Positions 38,160 to 45,121 of a stretch of DNA of 57,270 nucleotides are shown piece after piece (the stretch's first letter is position 1; each line of letters begins with the position of its first letter). Position numbers and translations under genes: made by a program. The DNA is taken from positions 1 to 57,270 of the forward strand of contig FMTU01000017.1 in assembly GCA_900100475.1 (NCBI GenBank), read 5' to 3'. The notes under the pieces are model-generated. The model was not told the origin of the DNA. It did no database searches and saw only the letters and a list, made by a program, of their open reading frames with translations. Origin of the DNA: Sphingobium faniae (GTDB taxonomy: Bacteria; Pseudomonadota; Alphaproteobacteria; Sphingomonadales; Sphingomonadaceae).

Positions 38160-39338
38160 TCAGTGCGATTGGCCGGCTGCCCCCAGGATCGTGGCGCATT
38201 GATCGGCCATTGCCTGCTCTTCGTTCGCAGGGATGATCAGGACGGCCACTCTGGCCCCGGGCGAGGCGATGTTGAAGGCGCCCGCTTTATTGGCGTCGGC
38301 GTCGCAGGTGATGCCCAGCCAGGCGAGACGCGCGCAGATGCGGGCGCGCATGTCGGGTTGGTGTTCGCCGATCCCGCCGGTGAACACCAAAGCGTCGATT
38401 CCGCCGATCGTCGAAGCGAGCGCAGCCGCCTCGCGCGCAACCCGGAACGCGAAGATTTCCAACGCCTCGTCTGCACTTGCCGCATCGCTTTCAGCCAGCA
38501 CCCGCGCGGCGGCGCTGATGCCGGACAGGTCGAGCAGGCCGGACTCGTGGTAGAGCATATGTTCGAGCGCATCGACCGACATGTCGCGGGCGCGCATCAG
38601 GTGGAGCAGGACGCCGGGATCAGTCGCGCCGCAACGCGTGGCCATCGGCACCCCGTCGAGAGTGGAAAATCCCATCGTCGTGTCGCGGCTAACCCCGCCT
38701 TCGAGCGCACAGATACTTGCACCAGCGCCGAGGTGCGCTGCGACGATGCGATTGCGGGCGAGGTCTGGCCGGCGCCGTTCGAGCTCGGCCGCGATGAATT
38801 GATAGGACAGGCCATGAAATCCGAAGCGCTTCACGCCGGCGTCAAACAGGGTGCGGGGAATGGCGAAGCGGCGCACGATATCCGGCTGTGTGCGATGGAA
38901 GGCAGTGTCGAAGCACGCGATCTGTGCGACGTTGGGACAGAGCCGCCGCAGCGTGTCGATCAGAGCGATGCTCTTTGGCTGATGAAGGGGCGCAAGCGAG
39001 GTCAGCGCCTCGATCGCGGCAAGCACGTCGTCGTCGATAAGCGCTGGACCGGCGAAGTGGTCGCCGCCGTGGACAACGCGCTGACCGATCGCCTTCAGCC
39101 CCCGCATGGGGAGATGATCGGCAAGGCACGCGAACGCCTGTTGGATCAGCACTGGCGTCGACGCTTCCGGCGATAAAACATGCTCGGCGCGCGTTTCGTC
39201 CGCCTGCACGCGAAGCTTGCTCGTAGCCTCGTCGAGCGTTGCCCGGCCGAGCACGCGCGCGCGACCACGATCGAGCGCGAACACTCCTAGCTTGATCGTG
39301 GCGGAGCCGGGATTGATGGTGAGGATCGTGTCAGTCAT
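38160..39338 (-). CDS. ackA: Acetate kinase
   Basis: This 392-residue protein has the ASKHA-fold marks of acetate kinases: ILTINPGSATIKLGVF at the start, QRVVHGGDHF, ACFDTAFHRTQPD, RFGFHGLSYQFIA, AAHLGAGASICALEGG, DTTMGFSTLDGVPMATRCG and VFTGGIGEHQPDMR. It transfers phosphate between acetyl phosphate and ADP, giving ATP and acetate. No phosphotransacetylase is adjacent, so acetyl phosphate would come from the phosphoketolase-like enzyme at 29278. An FNR-like box lies about 41 bases ahead of the ATG. Confidence 0.93.
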   Translation of the reverse strand: MTDTILTINPGSATIKLGVFALDRGRARVLGRATLDEATSKLRVQADETRAEHVLSPEASTPVLIQQAFACLADHLPMRGLKAIGQRVVHGGDHFAGPALIDDDVLAAIEALTSLAPLHQPKSIALIDTLRRLCPNVAQIACFDTAFHRTQPDIVRRFAIPRTLFDAGVKRFGFHGLSYQFIAAELERRRPDLARNRIVAAHLGAGASICALEGGVSRDTTMGFSTLDGVPMATRCGATDPGVLLHLMRARDMSVDALEHMLYHESGLLDLSGISAAARVLAESDAASADEALEIFAFRVAREAAALASTIGGIDALVFTGGIGEHQPDMRARICARLAWLGITCDADANKAGAFNIASPGARVAVLIIPANEEQAMADQCATILGAAGQSH

Positions 39339-39378
39339 GGGGTGTTAGTCAGGTTACGAGTCGGCGCGCCCTTCGGCT

Positions 39379-39392
39379 TTAATCCCGATCAA
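39379..39392 (-). promoter_or_regulatory. FNR-like box ahead of acetate kinase
   Basis: TTAAT-CCCG-ATCAA on the plus strand, read TTGAT-CGGG-ATTAA toward ackA. Nine of ten dyad positions match. Its centre is about 47 bases ahead of the ackA ATG. Confidence 0.6.
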
Positions 39393-39470
39393 GCTGGTGC
39401 CAAAGCGTCAGCGTCGGTCAAGGGGCGAACGACGGAAATGCGCATCAGGTGTAGACAGAGGGGATTCGCA

Positions 39471-39581
39471 ATGGACGAACTGGACAGATTACTGGGGCGC
39501 CTACGCGCCGCGCCGGCTCCAGACCGGCTGGCCGCCATCAGCGCGCGTCCCCCCCATGGGCCGGAATATCATTCTCCATGA
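39471..39581 (+). pseudogene. CnrY-like anti-sigma start, fossil
   Basis: An ATG at 39471 opens a 36-codon frame. Its first 27 residues (MDELDRLLGRLRAAPAPDRL and on) match the start of the CnrY-like protein at 50779 (MSDIDTMLTRLRDAPVPARL): the same D-LD/ID, L--RLR-AP-P-RLA pattern. After that the frame runs into the antisense of the duplicated ICMT start and stops at once. This is best read as the first third of a cnrY-type gene, cut at the edge of the duplicated segment. No membrane segment is left. Confidence 0.55.
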
Positions 39582-39863
39582 AAGCGCCCCTTGATGGTCC
39601 GATCAGTGGTGGTGAGTGCGCTGCACCCGCTCACCATTAGGCACCTCCGCGGAGCCGCCATGTCCGCCGTGACCGCGGTGCATGAAGATGTGCATCAACG
39701 GACACAGGAGGATGATCAGGAAGGGCAGCCAGCCGAACAGATGGGCTCCGTGTTCGAGGATGAGGAAGAAGTCTGCGATCACGAGGAAACCCGCCAGGAC
39801 GATATTCGCGATCAGCAGCCGTGGGCGGGTTGGCTTTGGTTGGACGTTGTCGAATTCCATCAT
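39552..39863. repeat. Second, diverged copy of the roughly 300-bp segment
   Basis: This segment matches 35509-35817 in the same orientation, from the first codons of the ICMT-like gene (MENDIPA, then a break) through the DUF2933 gene. The left edge lies where similarity to ICMT ends, at about 39552-39560, against the CnrY-like fossil. It is a partial duplication with later divergence. Confidence 0.7.
39603..39863 (-). CDS. DUF2933 small membrane protein (copy 2)
   Basis: An 86-residue protein that repeats the plan of the one at 35560: a hydrophobic segment (LLIANIVLAGFLVIADFFLI), HLFGWLPFLIILLCPLMHIF, then MHRGHGGHGGS and a short His end. Two ATG codons (39863 and 39860) lie side by side at the start. 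The core from HLFGW to HGGS is almost identical to copy 1, while the first 20 residues and the tail differ, so the copies have had time to diverge. No FNR-like dyad is visible in front of this copy. Confidence 0.8.
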   Translation of the reverse strand: MMEFDNVQPKPTRPRLLIANIVLAGFLVIADFFLILEHGAHLFGWLPFLIILLCPLMHIFMHRGHGGHGGSAEVPNGERVQRTHHH

Positions 39864-39937
39864 CGGCCTTCGTTACAGTATGTTATCGGAAATGGATCGA
39901 AGGTCACGCTCGAATGCGGTGATCAACCGCTGTCGAA

Positions 39938-40378
39938 CTATCTAACAACGAGGACAGGAAGCGATGAGCGGCTCACCACCTCCTGGGTTTGACTGCCCAG
40001 AAAGAGACGGCCAAGACCTCGACGGCCATGGGACGCCATAACGATCAGGGAGCAACCTTTCTCAGCCGCCATATCAAGGATTGCTTCCGCCGGCCGCCCA
40101 TTTGGAACATGGTGCGTTTCGCACGTAACGCCCAACTTGTCGGCGCTGGCTTTGATGGGATCGAGCAGTTCCTGCGCGAACCTGGTCTGGTCTGCGTGAT
40201 ATCTCTCAAAGTCGTTCTGTCCCAGGGCCCAGCCTTCTCCCGCGTAAACCGGAAACGGCTCGGTCACCGTGACGACTATGACTTTGGCGTCGAGGTTCTT
40301 TGCGAGCGAGAGGCCGTGATCGACGCCTTTTTGCGCAAGTTCCGAACCGTCCGTAGCGATGAGGATATGCTTATACAT
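39938..40378 (-). CDS. Universal stress protein, UspA family
   Basis: The 146-residue protein (ATG at 40378) is a single Usp domain: MYKHILIATDGSELAQKGVD at the start, VIVVTVTEPFPVYAGEGW, and the ATP-binding GxxGxGxxxxGS-type loop in ASHGRRGLGRLFLGSQTQEV, ending SLPVLVVR. With that loop it should belong to the ATP-binding Usp class. It lies between the DUF2933 copy and adenylate kinase on the same strand; Usp genes of this kind commonly accompany phosphoketolase and acetate kinase in oxygen-limitation regulons. Confidence 0.9.
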   Translation of the reverse strand: MYKHILIATDGSELAQKGVDHGLSLAKNLDAKVIVVTVTEPFPVYAGEGWALGQNDFERYHADQTRFAQELLDPIKASADKLGVTCETHHVPNGRPAEAILDMAAEKGCSLIVMASHGRRGLGRLFLGSQTQEVVSRSSLPVLVVR

Positions 40379-40549
40379 AGCTGAAATATCCTTCTGTTTG
40401 ATTCGAGCGAGAGTGCCGTCGTTGCGCACCGTTCAATCGCGCGCGCATTTTCAAGTTTGCGGACGCCGGCGATGATTCGAATGCAACTTCCCATAGTGGC
40501 ATTCCCGCACCAGTTCCTGGTCCGATCTGCATCCTTGGTGCCGTACCAC

Positions 40550-41143
40550 CTAATCCGATACTACTTTCGTCAATGCGCTCGCGATGTCGCGCGCAACGGC
40601 GTCCATGCCCTGCATCCCATCGATCTCAACGAGTTCTTCTCTTCGGCGATAATAGTTCAATAGCGGTTCGGTCTTTTGCCGGTACTCGTCGAGACGTCTG
40701 GCGAAGGTATCCGGATTGTCATCGCTACGAACCATGCCGCCAGCGGCCAGCGTATCGGCGACGCGCTTTTCCATCCGCTCAATGAGCGCTGACGGATCGA
40801 CCTTCAGTTCGATCACTGCGTCAAGCTTGAAACCCTTTTGCTCCATCATCGCCGTCAGGGCTTCCGCCTGCGCGACCGTCCGGGGGAAGCCGTCCAGAAT
40901 GAAACCCCTGCGACAATCCTCTTGATCGATCCGGTCAGATACCATGTGATTGATAACATCGTCGGGTACGAGTTCGCCGCGATCCATGATCGCCTTGGCC
41001 TCGCGCCCGATTTCCGTGCCGTTGGCCACAGCCGCACGCAGCATCTCACCTGTGGAAAGCTGAGGAATGGAATGGCGTTCGACCAGGCGCTGCGCCTGCG
41101 TTCCCTTTCCTGCTCCCGGCGGTCCGAGCACTATAAGTCTCAT
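40550..41143 (-). CDS. adk: Adenylate kinase
   Basis: A complete 197-residue adenylate kinase: P-loop [14 protein letters not shown], the AMP-binding [10 protein letters not shown] and [17 protein letters not shown], and a short-lid region ([20 protein letters not shown]) with the usual arginines after it. The short lid without a zinc-finger Cys set fits alphaproteobacterial accessory copies. It interconverts ATP, ADP and AMP. As an accessory copy beside PRPP synthetase, an AMP phosphorylase-like gene and acetate kinase, it may set the AMP pool for that module. It is followed by the Usp gene on the same strand. Confidence 0.92.
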   Translation of the reverse strand: MRLIVLGPPGAGKGTQAQRLVERHSIPQLSTGEMLRAAVANGTEIGREAKAIMDRGELVPDDVINHMVSDRIDQEDCRRGFILDGFPRTVAQAEALTAMMEQKGFKLDAVIELKVDPSALIERMEKRVADTLAAGGMVRSDDNPDTFARRLDEYRQKTEPLLNYYRRREELVEIDGMQGMDAVARDIASALTKVVSD

Positions 41144-41174
41144 TGCCTTTTCTTACCCCTCGCTGTTTGACCTC

Positions 41175-41250
41175 ATCGGCAACAATCCCACCCGCCGAGG
41201 GCGAAGAACGACACTACGCCAAGCTCGATGATGCGCCCATGACTGCATAA
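41175..41250 (+). pseudogene. IS3-family transposase C-terminal remnant (A)
   Basis: After one base of shift near 41183, the plus strand reads IPPAEGEERHYAKLDD, then APMTA and a stop. This is the tail of an IS3-family orfB (pattern IPPAEAEARYYA). The bases after it (CTCAAGCCAAATGACCTCCG and the CCCCGGGGCGGTTCGCAG stretch) resemble those after remnant B at 49118, so both derive from related elements. No transposase core is left. Confidence 0.6.
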
Positions 41251-41407
41251 CTCAAGCCAAATGACCTCCGGCAACCCCGGGGCGGTTCGCAGCGTTACAC
41301 CCCGTCTGCCTTGCCACAGAATTAGGTGCAGGACCTTTGTGGCGCACGCAATTTGCATACGCTGGAGCCGAACAGCTGACTGTCGACTCCGGCATGTGGG
41401 TGTGTAG

Positions 41408-41620
41408 CTAATTCTTCAGTATCTGCGTGCACCGGGCATGCGAAAGATTCATTGGGTTGATACCACGTCCCTTCATCTCATTATGGTCGTGAATTTGCCC
41501 GACACCCATTTCGCTCTCCATCTTGCGACAGCTGTCGATTTCCGCACTGGTCGGCGGAACAGTCGCACAAGCACCAAGCAGGACAAATGGCGCCAAGCCC
41601 AGAATCGTCAAGTATTTCAT
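41408..41620 (-). CDS. Small lipoprotein with an IHDH/NPM/LSH motif
   Basis: This 70-residue product has a lipoprotein signal, with lipobox LLGAC placing the modified cysteine at residue 18. The mature part reads EMGVGQIHDHNEMKGRG, then NPMNLSHARC. The pattern MGV..IHDH.E......NPM.LSH..C is shared with the broken gene at 41764, which marks a small paralogous family. I do not recognise a named family. The His and Met content and the cusCBA operon nearby suggest metal binding in the periplasm. Confidence 0.65.
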   Translation of the reverse strand: MKYLTILGLAPFVLLGACATVPPTSAEIDSCRKMESEMGVGQIHDHNEMKGRGINPMNLSHARCTQILKN

Positions 41621-41763
41621 AAAAATTTTCCTTCCTGTTTACGTGTTGTGGTTGCCCTCTCCAACCTCATAATTCTTTTGGCTTTCAGCCCTGAGAATTC
41701 TGCCAAAATCTTTCTTAAAATGCAGCGAAGTTAGTTACAGGTTACAATTCGGACGTTCGCCCG

Positions 41764-42076
41764 TCATCGCAGAAGACGTGCGACCACGAAGGCACGAATA
41801 AATTCATGGCTTTGGTCGGAAGTTCGATGCTGGCTTTCGGGTCTGGGCTCACCAAGGGTAGCCCGGTTCTGCTTGCATTCCTCGTGAGAGAGACCCATCG
41901 GGTTTCGCGGCCCACCCCTCGCCTCGCCATGATCGTGGATGGGGTTCACGCCCATCTCTGCTCCATGGCTTCGCGACTCGCTCGCTTTTCTGCCAGCACC
42001 TGGGTTGACTTGGCCGCCACGCAGCCCACAACCGGCCGCAGACCTGTGCGACGAGTAGCGTCAGAACTGCCTTCAT
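41764..42076 (-). pseudogene. Paralogue of the small lipoprotein, frameshifted
   Basis: An ATG at 42076 starts a typical signal sequence (MKAVLTLLVA), but that frame loses family character at once. One base off, the frame reads SAAGC (a lipobox) and then EMGVNPIHDHGEARGGPRN with NPMGLSHEEC, the motif of the lipoprotein at 41408. A single indel near 42040-42065 explains both. The gene is longer than its neighbour, with a diverged tail to 41764. As sequenced, no intact lipoprotein is made. Confidence 0.6.
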
Positions 42077-42363
42077 AATACAACCTTTCTCGATGCGTTC
42101 ACTCCTGCGAACACCGCCGGTCTAGAGCCAGCTTGAGTTCAGAAAACACAAAGAGACATTGCATGTTCTACCGGCCGCGAGCGAAACAAACAACCCCGCA
42201 AGATCGCAAAGTCGGCAAACCGTCTGACCATCCGATTGCCCGTCTCGCACCTCCTTGCAGTGATTACGCGCGGGCCGGACGTAGCCCTCAAAAATATTTT
42301 CTGCGAAAATGAGGGCGAGATGCCGCCGCGGCGTATAAGGTTTTAAAGCTGCGGAGGGGGGCT
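42077..42363. other. Intergenic stretch ahead of the cus operon
   Basis: I see no convincing gene here. The stretch from about 42281 is AT-richer than its surroundings (AAAAATATTTTCTGCGAAAA) and could hold the cus promoter. No dyad typical of a two-component or MerR regulator stands out. Confidence 0.4.
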
Positions 42364-42576
42364 ATGGGGCATTCCGGTTTTGACCAGATCGAAAAAATTC
42401 GAGTACTGCGGCTAGAGGACACTGCACTCAAGACTGCGAGCGCCGCACTCAGGCAGACAATCTTCGCATGCACTCGGTCAGGCATTATCGCTGCGCTCCA
42501 ATCGGCTGCCCGGCGTCCCTGCCGGGTGATCAATCAAACTTCCAATCTCCCATCTGGACACTTGGCCCCATGCTAA
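42364..42576 (+). CDS. Possible 70-residue leader protein ahead of cusC
   Basis: An ATG at 42364 follows a strong GGAGGGGGG site and opens 70 codons that end inside the start of cusC. The product (MGHSGFDQIEKIRVLRLEDT and on) has a charged, helical first half and no signal peptide or known domain. A hairpin (42509-42526) lies in its last third. It could be a real small protein or a leader whose translation controls cusC. The only strong evidence is the ribosome site. Confidence 0.35.
   Translation: MGHSGFDQIEKIRVLRLEDTALKTASAALRQTIFACTRSGIIAALQSAARRPCRVINQTSNLPSGHLAPC
42509..42526 (+). repeat. Hairpin just ahead of cusC
   Basis: CCCGGC (42509-42514) and GCCGGG (42521-42526) form a 6-bp GC stem 43 bases before the cusC ATG. 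It may affect cusC translation or be part of a leader. Confidence 0.4.
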
Positions 42577-43871
42577 ACCGTATCTGGGTTGCCGCGCCCC
42601 TCGCACTCGCAGTATGTCTACCGCACACTGCTCAGGCTCAGAACATCGTTGAGAACGTAACTACGCCTGAGGAGTCGCTAAGGCCTCCCTCTCCCTTGGG
42701 TCTGCCTGACGTCACGGCCATCGCTCTGCAAAACCGGGCCGAAATAGCGGCAGCAAAAGCCCGTGCCGATGCTCTTGCTCAGCGCCCAGCCATCGTGTCT
42801 TCCCTCGAGGATCCAATGGTGTCGGTGTCGGTCGACCACTACCCATTCGGCGCGATGATGGATGGTGGACGGCGTTACGATCGAAGCATCAGTGTCGAAC
42901 AGAAATTCCCGTTATCGGGGGTTCTTTCCCATCGGCGCTCCGCCGCCATTGCCGAGGCAGAGCGGGCAACCGCGCTTACGAGCGTGACCGAGCTGGATGT
43001 TGTGCTCAATGCTCAGCGCGGGTTCTTCATGCTATGGGAACGTCGAAGGATGCGGCCCGTAATCGACGAACAGATCACATTGGCCAGTTTGCTCGTCGAT
43101 GTGGCCGCGAGCCGCTATGCAAGCGGAGGCGGCGCACAAGCCGACATCCTCAGGGCCGAAGCCGAGGTAGCCCGCTTGCAGGCAAAACGACAGTCCCTGG
43201 ACGCCCAGAACCGCAGCGCAGAAGCAATGCTGAACGCGGGCCTCGGCCTCCCTGTAGATGCTTCAGTTCCGGAATTGGCGTATCAGCCCAGCCTTGCCGA
43301 GCCGGCGTCAATTGCAGAAGTGCTCGAGCTGGCCACGGAAAACCGGCCCGAGCTCGCGGTGGGAACCGCAGAGGTAAAGCGCGCCGGCGCAGAAACTCGC
43401 GCGATGCGTTCGATGTACAAACCCATGGCGACCGTCAAAGCTGGGTACGCCGAGACCATGGCCGAGGGTCGCGGAGCGATGCTGATGGTCGGCATCAGCG
43501 TTCCAATATGGCGGCGGCGCCTGAGTAGCGGTGTCGCAGAGGCACAGGCCATGCAGCGCATGGCAGACGCCGATCTGGAAGCCATGCGCCGGATGGTCGC
43601 GGGCGAAACGCTTGCGGCGCGCGAAGACGTGATTGCTGCCCAGGTGCAGGTCAACCTGTTACGCCAGGACGTGCTGCCTCGTTCGAAATTGGCAATGGAG
43701 GCGGCGCTTGGCAGCTACTCGTCGGGGCAAGGGTCCCTCATCGCAGTCGTCGAGGCCGCGCGGGCGCTTTGGCAAGCACAGGGGGATGAAATCATGGCCG
43801 AAAGTGCATTGGGCGAAGCTTGGTCCAAGTTCGAGCGGGCGACTGGAGACAGCCAGCGGAGGCACCCGTGA
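42570..43871 (+). CDS. cusC: Outer-membrane channel of a copper/silver RND pump (CusC-type, TolC family)
   Basis: The 433-residue protein starts at the ATG at 42570 with a signal peptide ending TAQAQ; upstream in-frame starts would break it. The mature part has two outer-membrane efflux protein repeats with long helical runs (for example ALTSVTELDVVLNAQRGFFM and DVAASRYASGGGAQADILRA). Met residues are frequent in the central part (MMDGGRRYD, AMQRMADADLEAMRRM), as often seen in copper channels. The stop overlaps the GTG start of cusB (GTGA). It forms the exit duct of the cusCBA pump. Confidence 0.88.
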   Translation: MLNRIWVAAPLALAVCLPHTAQAQNIVENVTTPEESLRPPSPLGLPDVTAIALQNRAEIAAAKARADALAQRPAIVSSLEDPMVSVSVDHYPFGAMMDGGRRYDRSISVEQKFPLSGVLSHRRSAAIAEAERATALTSVTELDVVLNAQRGFFMLWERRRMRPVIDEQITLASLLVDVAASRYASGGGAQADILRAEAEVARLQAKRQSLDAQNRSAEAMLNAGLGLPVDASVPELAYQPSLAEPASIAEVLELATENRPELAVGTAEVKRAGAETRAMRSMYKPMATVKAGYAETMAEGRGAMLMVGISVPIWRRRLSSGVAEAQAMQRMADADLEAMRRMVAGETLAAREDVIAAQVQVNLLRQDVLPRSKLAMEAALGSYSSGQGSLIAVVEAARALWQAQGDEIMAESALGEAWSKFERATGDSQRRHP

Positions 43872-45121
43872 AAACCTATTCACCTCGCGCGCTCATTGCG
43901 AGCGCCATCATCCCCGTTGGGGTCTTGATCGCAATCCTTGCTTTTCAGGCCCAGCGCGGGAAATGGCCCTTTGCATCGCAGCACCAGTCCAGCGAAGTTG
44001 CCGGTCGCGGACAATCCGCGTCGGGGACGACGGAAGCGACGAGCACCGCTGCAGCGCGAGCGCCGGTTGAGTTGACGGCGAAGCAAGTTGATATGCTTGG
44101 CGTTCAAATGGAGGCTGCCGAGGTACGAAAACTCGAGGAAACGGTCCCAGGCGTCGCAACTGCGGTGATCGACGAATCCCGTATCGTCGAGGTGCACCCG
44201 CGGGTTTCGGGCTGGCTGGAGCAACTTTACGTGCGGACTACCGGCCAGAATGTCCGGGCCGGACAGGCGCTCGGAGCGGTGTTCTCGCAGGAGTTGTACG
44301 CGTCACAGCTGGAATATCTGGCAGCCTTGCGACGCGCGAACACTGCGCCTGCAAGCGTAGTAGTCGCAGCGGGCAGGACCCGGCTGAAGGTGCTCGGAAT
44401 GGGCGATGCTGAAATCAGGCAGATTGAAAGGACCCGACAGGCCAATCGGCTCGTGAGCATTGTGGCCCCGCGAAGCGGCTTCGTACTGGATCGCGGTGCG
44501 ACCCAGGGGATTACCGTCGATCCCTCCACCAATATTCTGTCGATCGCCGATGTGACCCAGCTCTGGATCATCGTCGAAGTCGCGGAAGCTGGCGCCGGAA
44601 GGATCCAGGTCGGTTCGCCCACTTCGCTGACATTCCCCCTGTCGGGACGTCCTCCCTTCATCGCGCAGGTCGAATTCATCTATCCGATGCTCACGGAAAG
44701 AACGCGATCAATTCGGGTTCGCATGTCCGTGCCCAACATTGGAGGTGCCTTGCGCCCGGGCATGTACGGCAGCGCGCAGATTTCGGCAGCACCTCGTAAT
44801 GCCCTCACCATCGGCCGCGATGCGGTGGTCGATACCGGTATATCGCAACACGTCTTTATCCGGAACGGAAACAATCGTTTTGAACCCCGCACGATCAAAC
44901 TCGGTGCGAAGGTTGGAGACCGTGTGGAAGTCCTGAACGGACTTGCGGCTGGGGACCATGTCGTTTCCGCTGGGGTGTTCCTCATCGACTCCGAAAGCCG
45001 CCTGCGTGCATCGGGGGCAACCGGACATGGAGGCCATGGTGGCGCCCCTCAACCAGCACCGGCGGGACAACAGAAAGCGCCACCTGCAGCTGCGCCTGCG
45101 CAACATGAGCATCAACCATGA
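43868..45121 (+). CDS. cusB: Periplasmic adaptor of the copper/silver RND pump (CusB-type)
   Basis: This 417-residue protein starts with GTG at 43868, overlapping the cusC stop. An N-terminal membrane anchor (ALIASAIIPVGVLIAILAF) is followed by the adaptor domains: VEVHPRVSGWLEQLYVRTTG, then IVAPRSGFVLDRGATQGITV and LWIIVEVAEAGAGRIQVG. The C terminus is a Gly/His/Pro-rich tail ending HEHQP. The usual CusB N-terminal Met cluster is not obvious. It joins CusA to CusC and may pass copper to the pump. The stop overlaps cusA (ATGA). Confidence 0.88.
   Translation: MKTYSPRALIASAIIPVGVLIAILAFQAQRGKWPFASQHQSSEVAGRGQSASGTTEATSTAAARAPVELTAKQVDMLGVQMEAAEVRKLEETVPGVATAVIDESRIVEVHPRVSGWLEQLYVRTTGQNVRAGQALGAVFSQELYASQLEYLAALRRANTAPASVVVAAGRTRLKVLGMGDAEIRQIERTRQANRLVSIVAPRSGFVLDRGATQGITVDPSTNILSIADVTQLWIIVEVAEAGAGRIQVGSPTSLTFPLSGRPPFIAQVEFIYPMLTERTRSIRVRMSVPNIGGALRPGMYGSAQISAAPRNALTIGRDAVVDTGISQHVFIRNGNNRFEPRTIKLGAKVGDRVEVLNGLAAGDHVVSAGVFLIDSESRLRASGATGHGGHGGAPQPAPAGQQKAPPAAAPAQHEHQP

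Noticed and set aside
41173..41358. A 61-codon minus-strand frame after adenylate kinase
   Set aside because: The opposite strand carries an IS3 transposase tail, which explains the sequence; the minus-strand frame has no domain or ribosome site.
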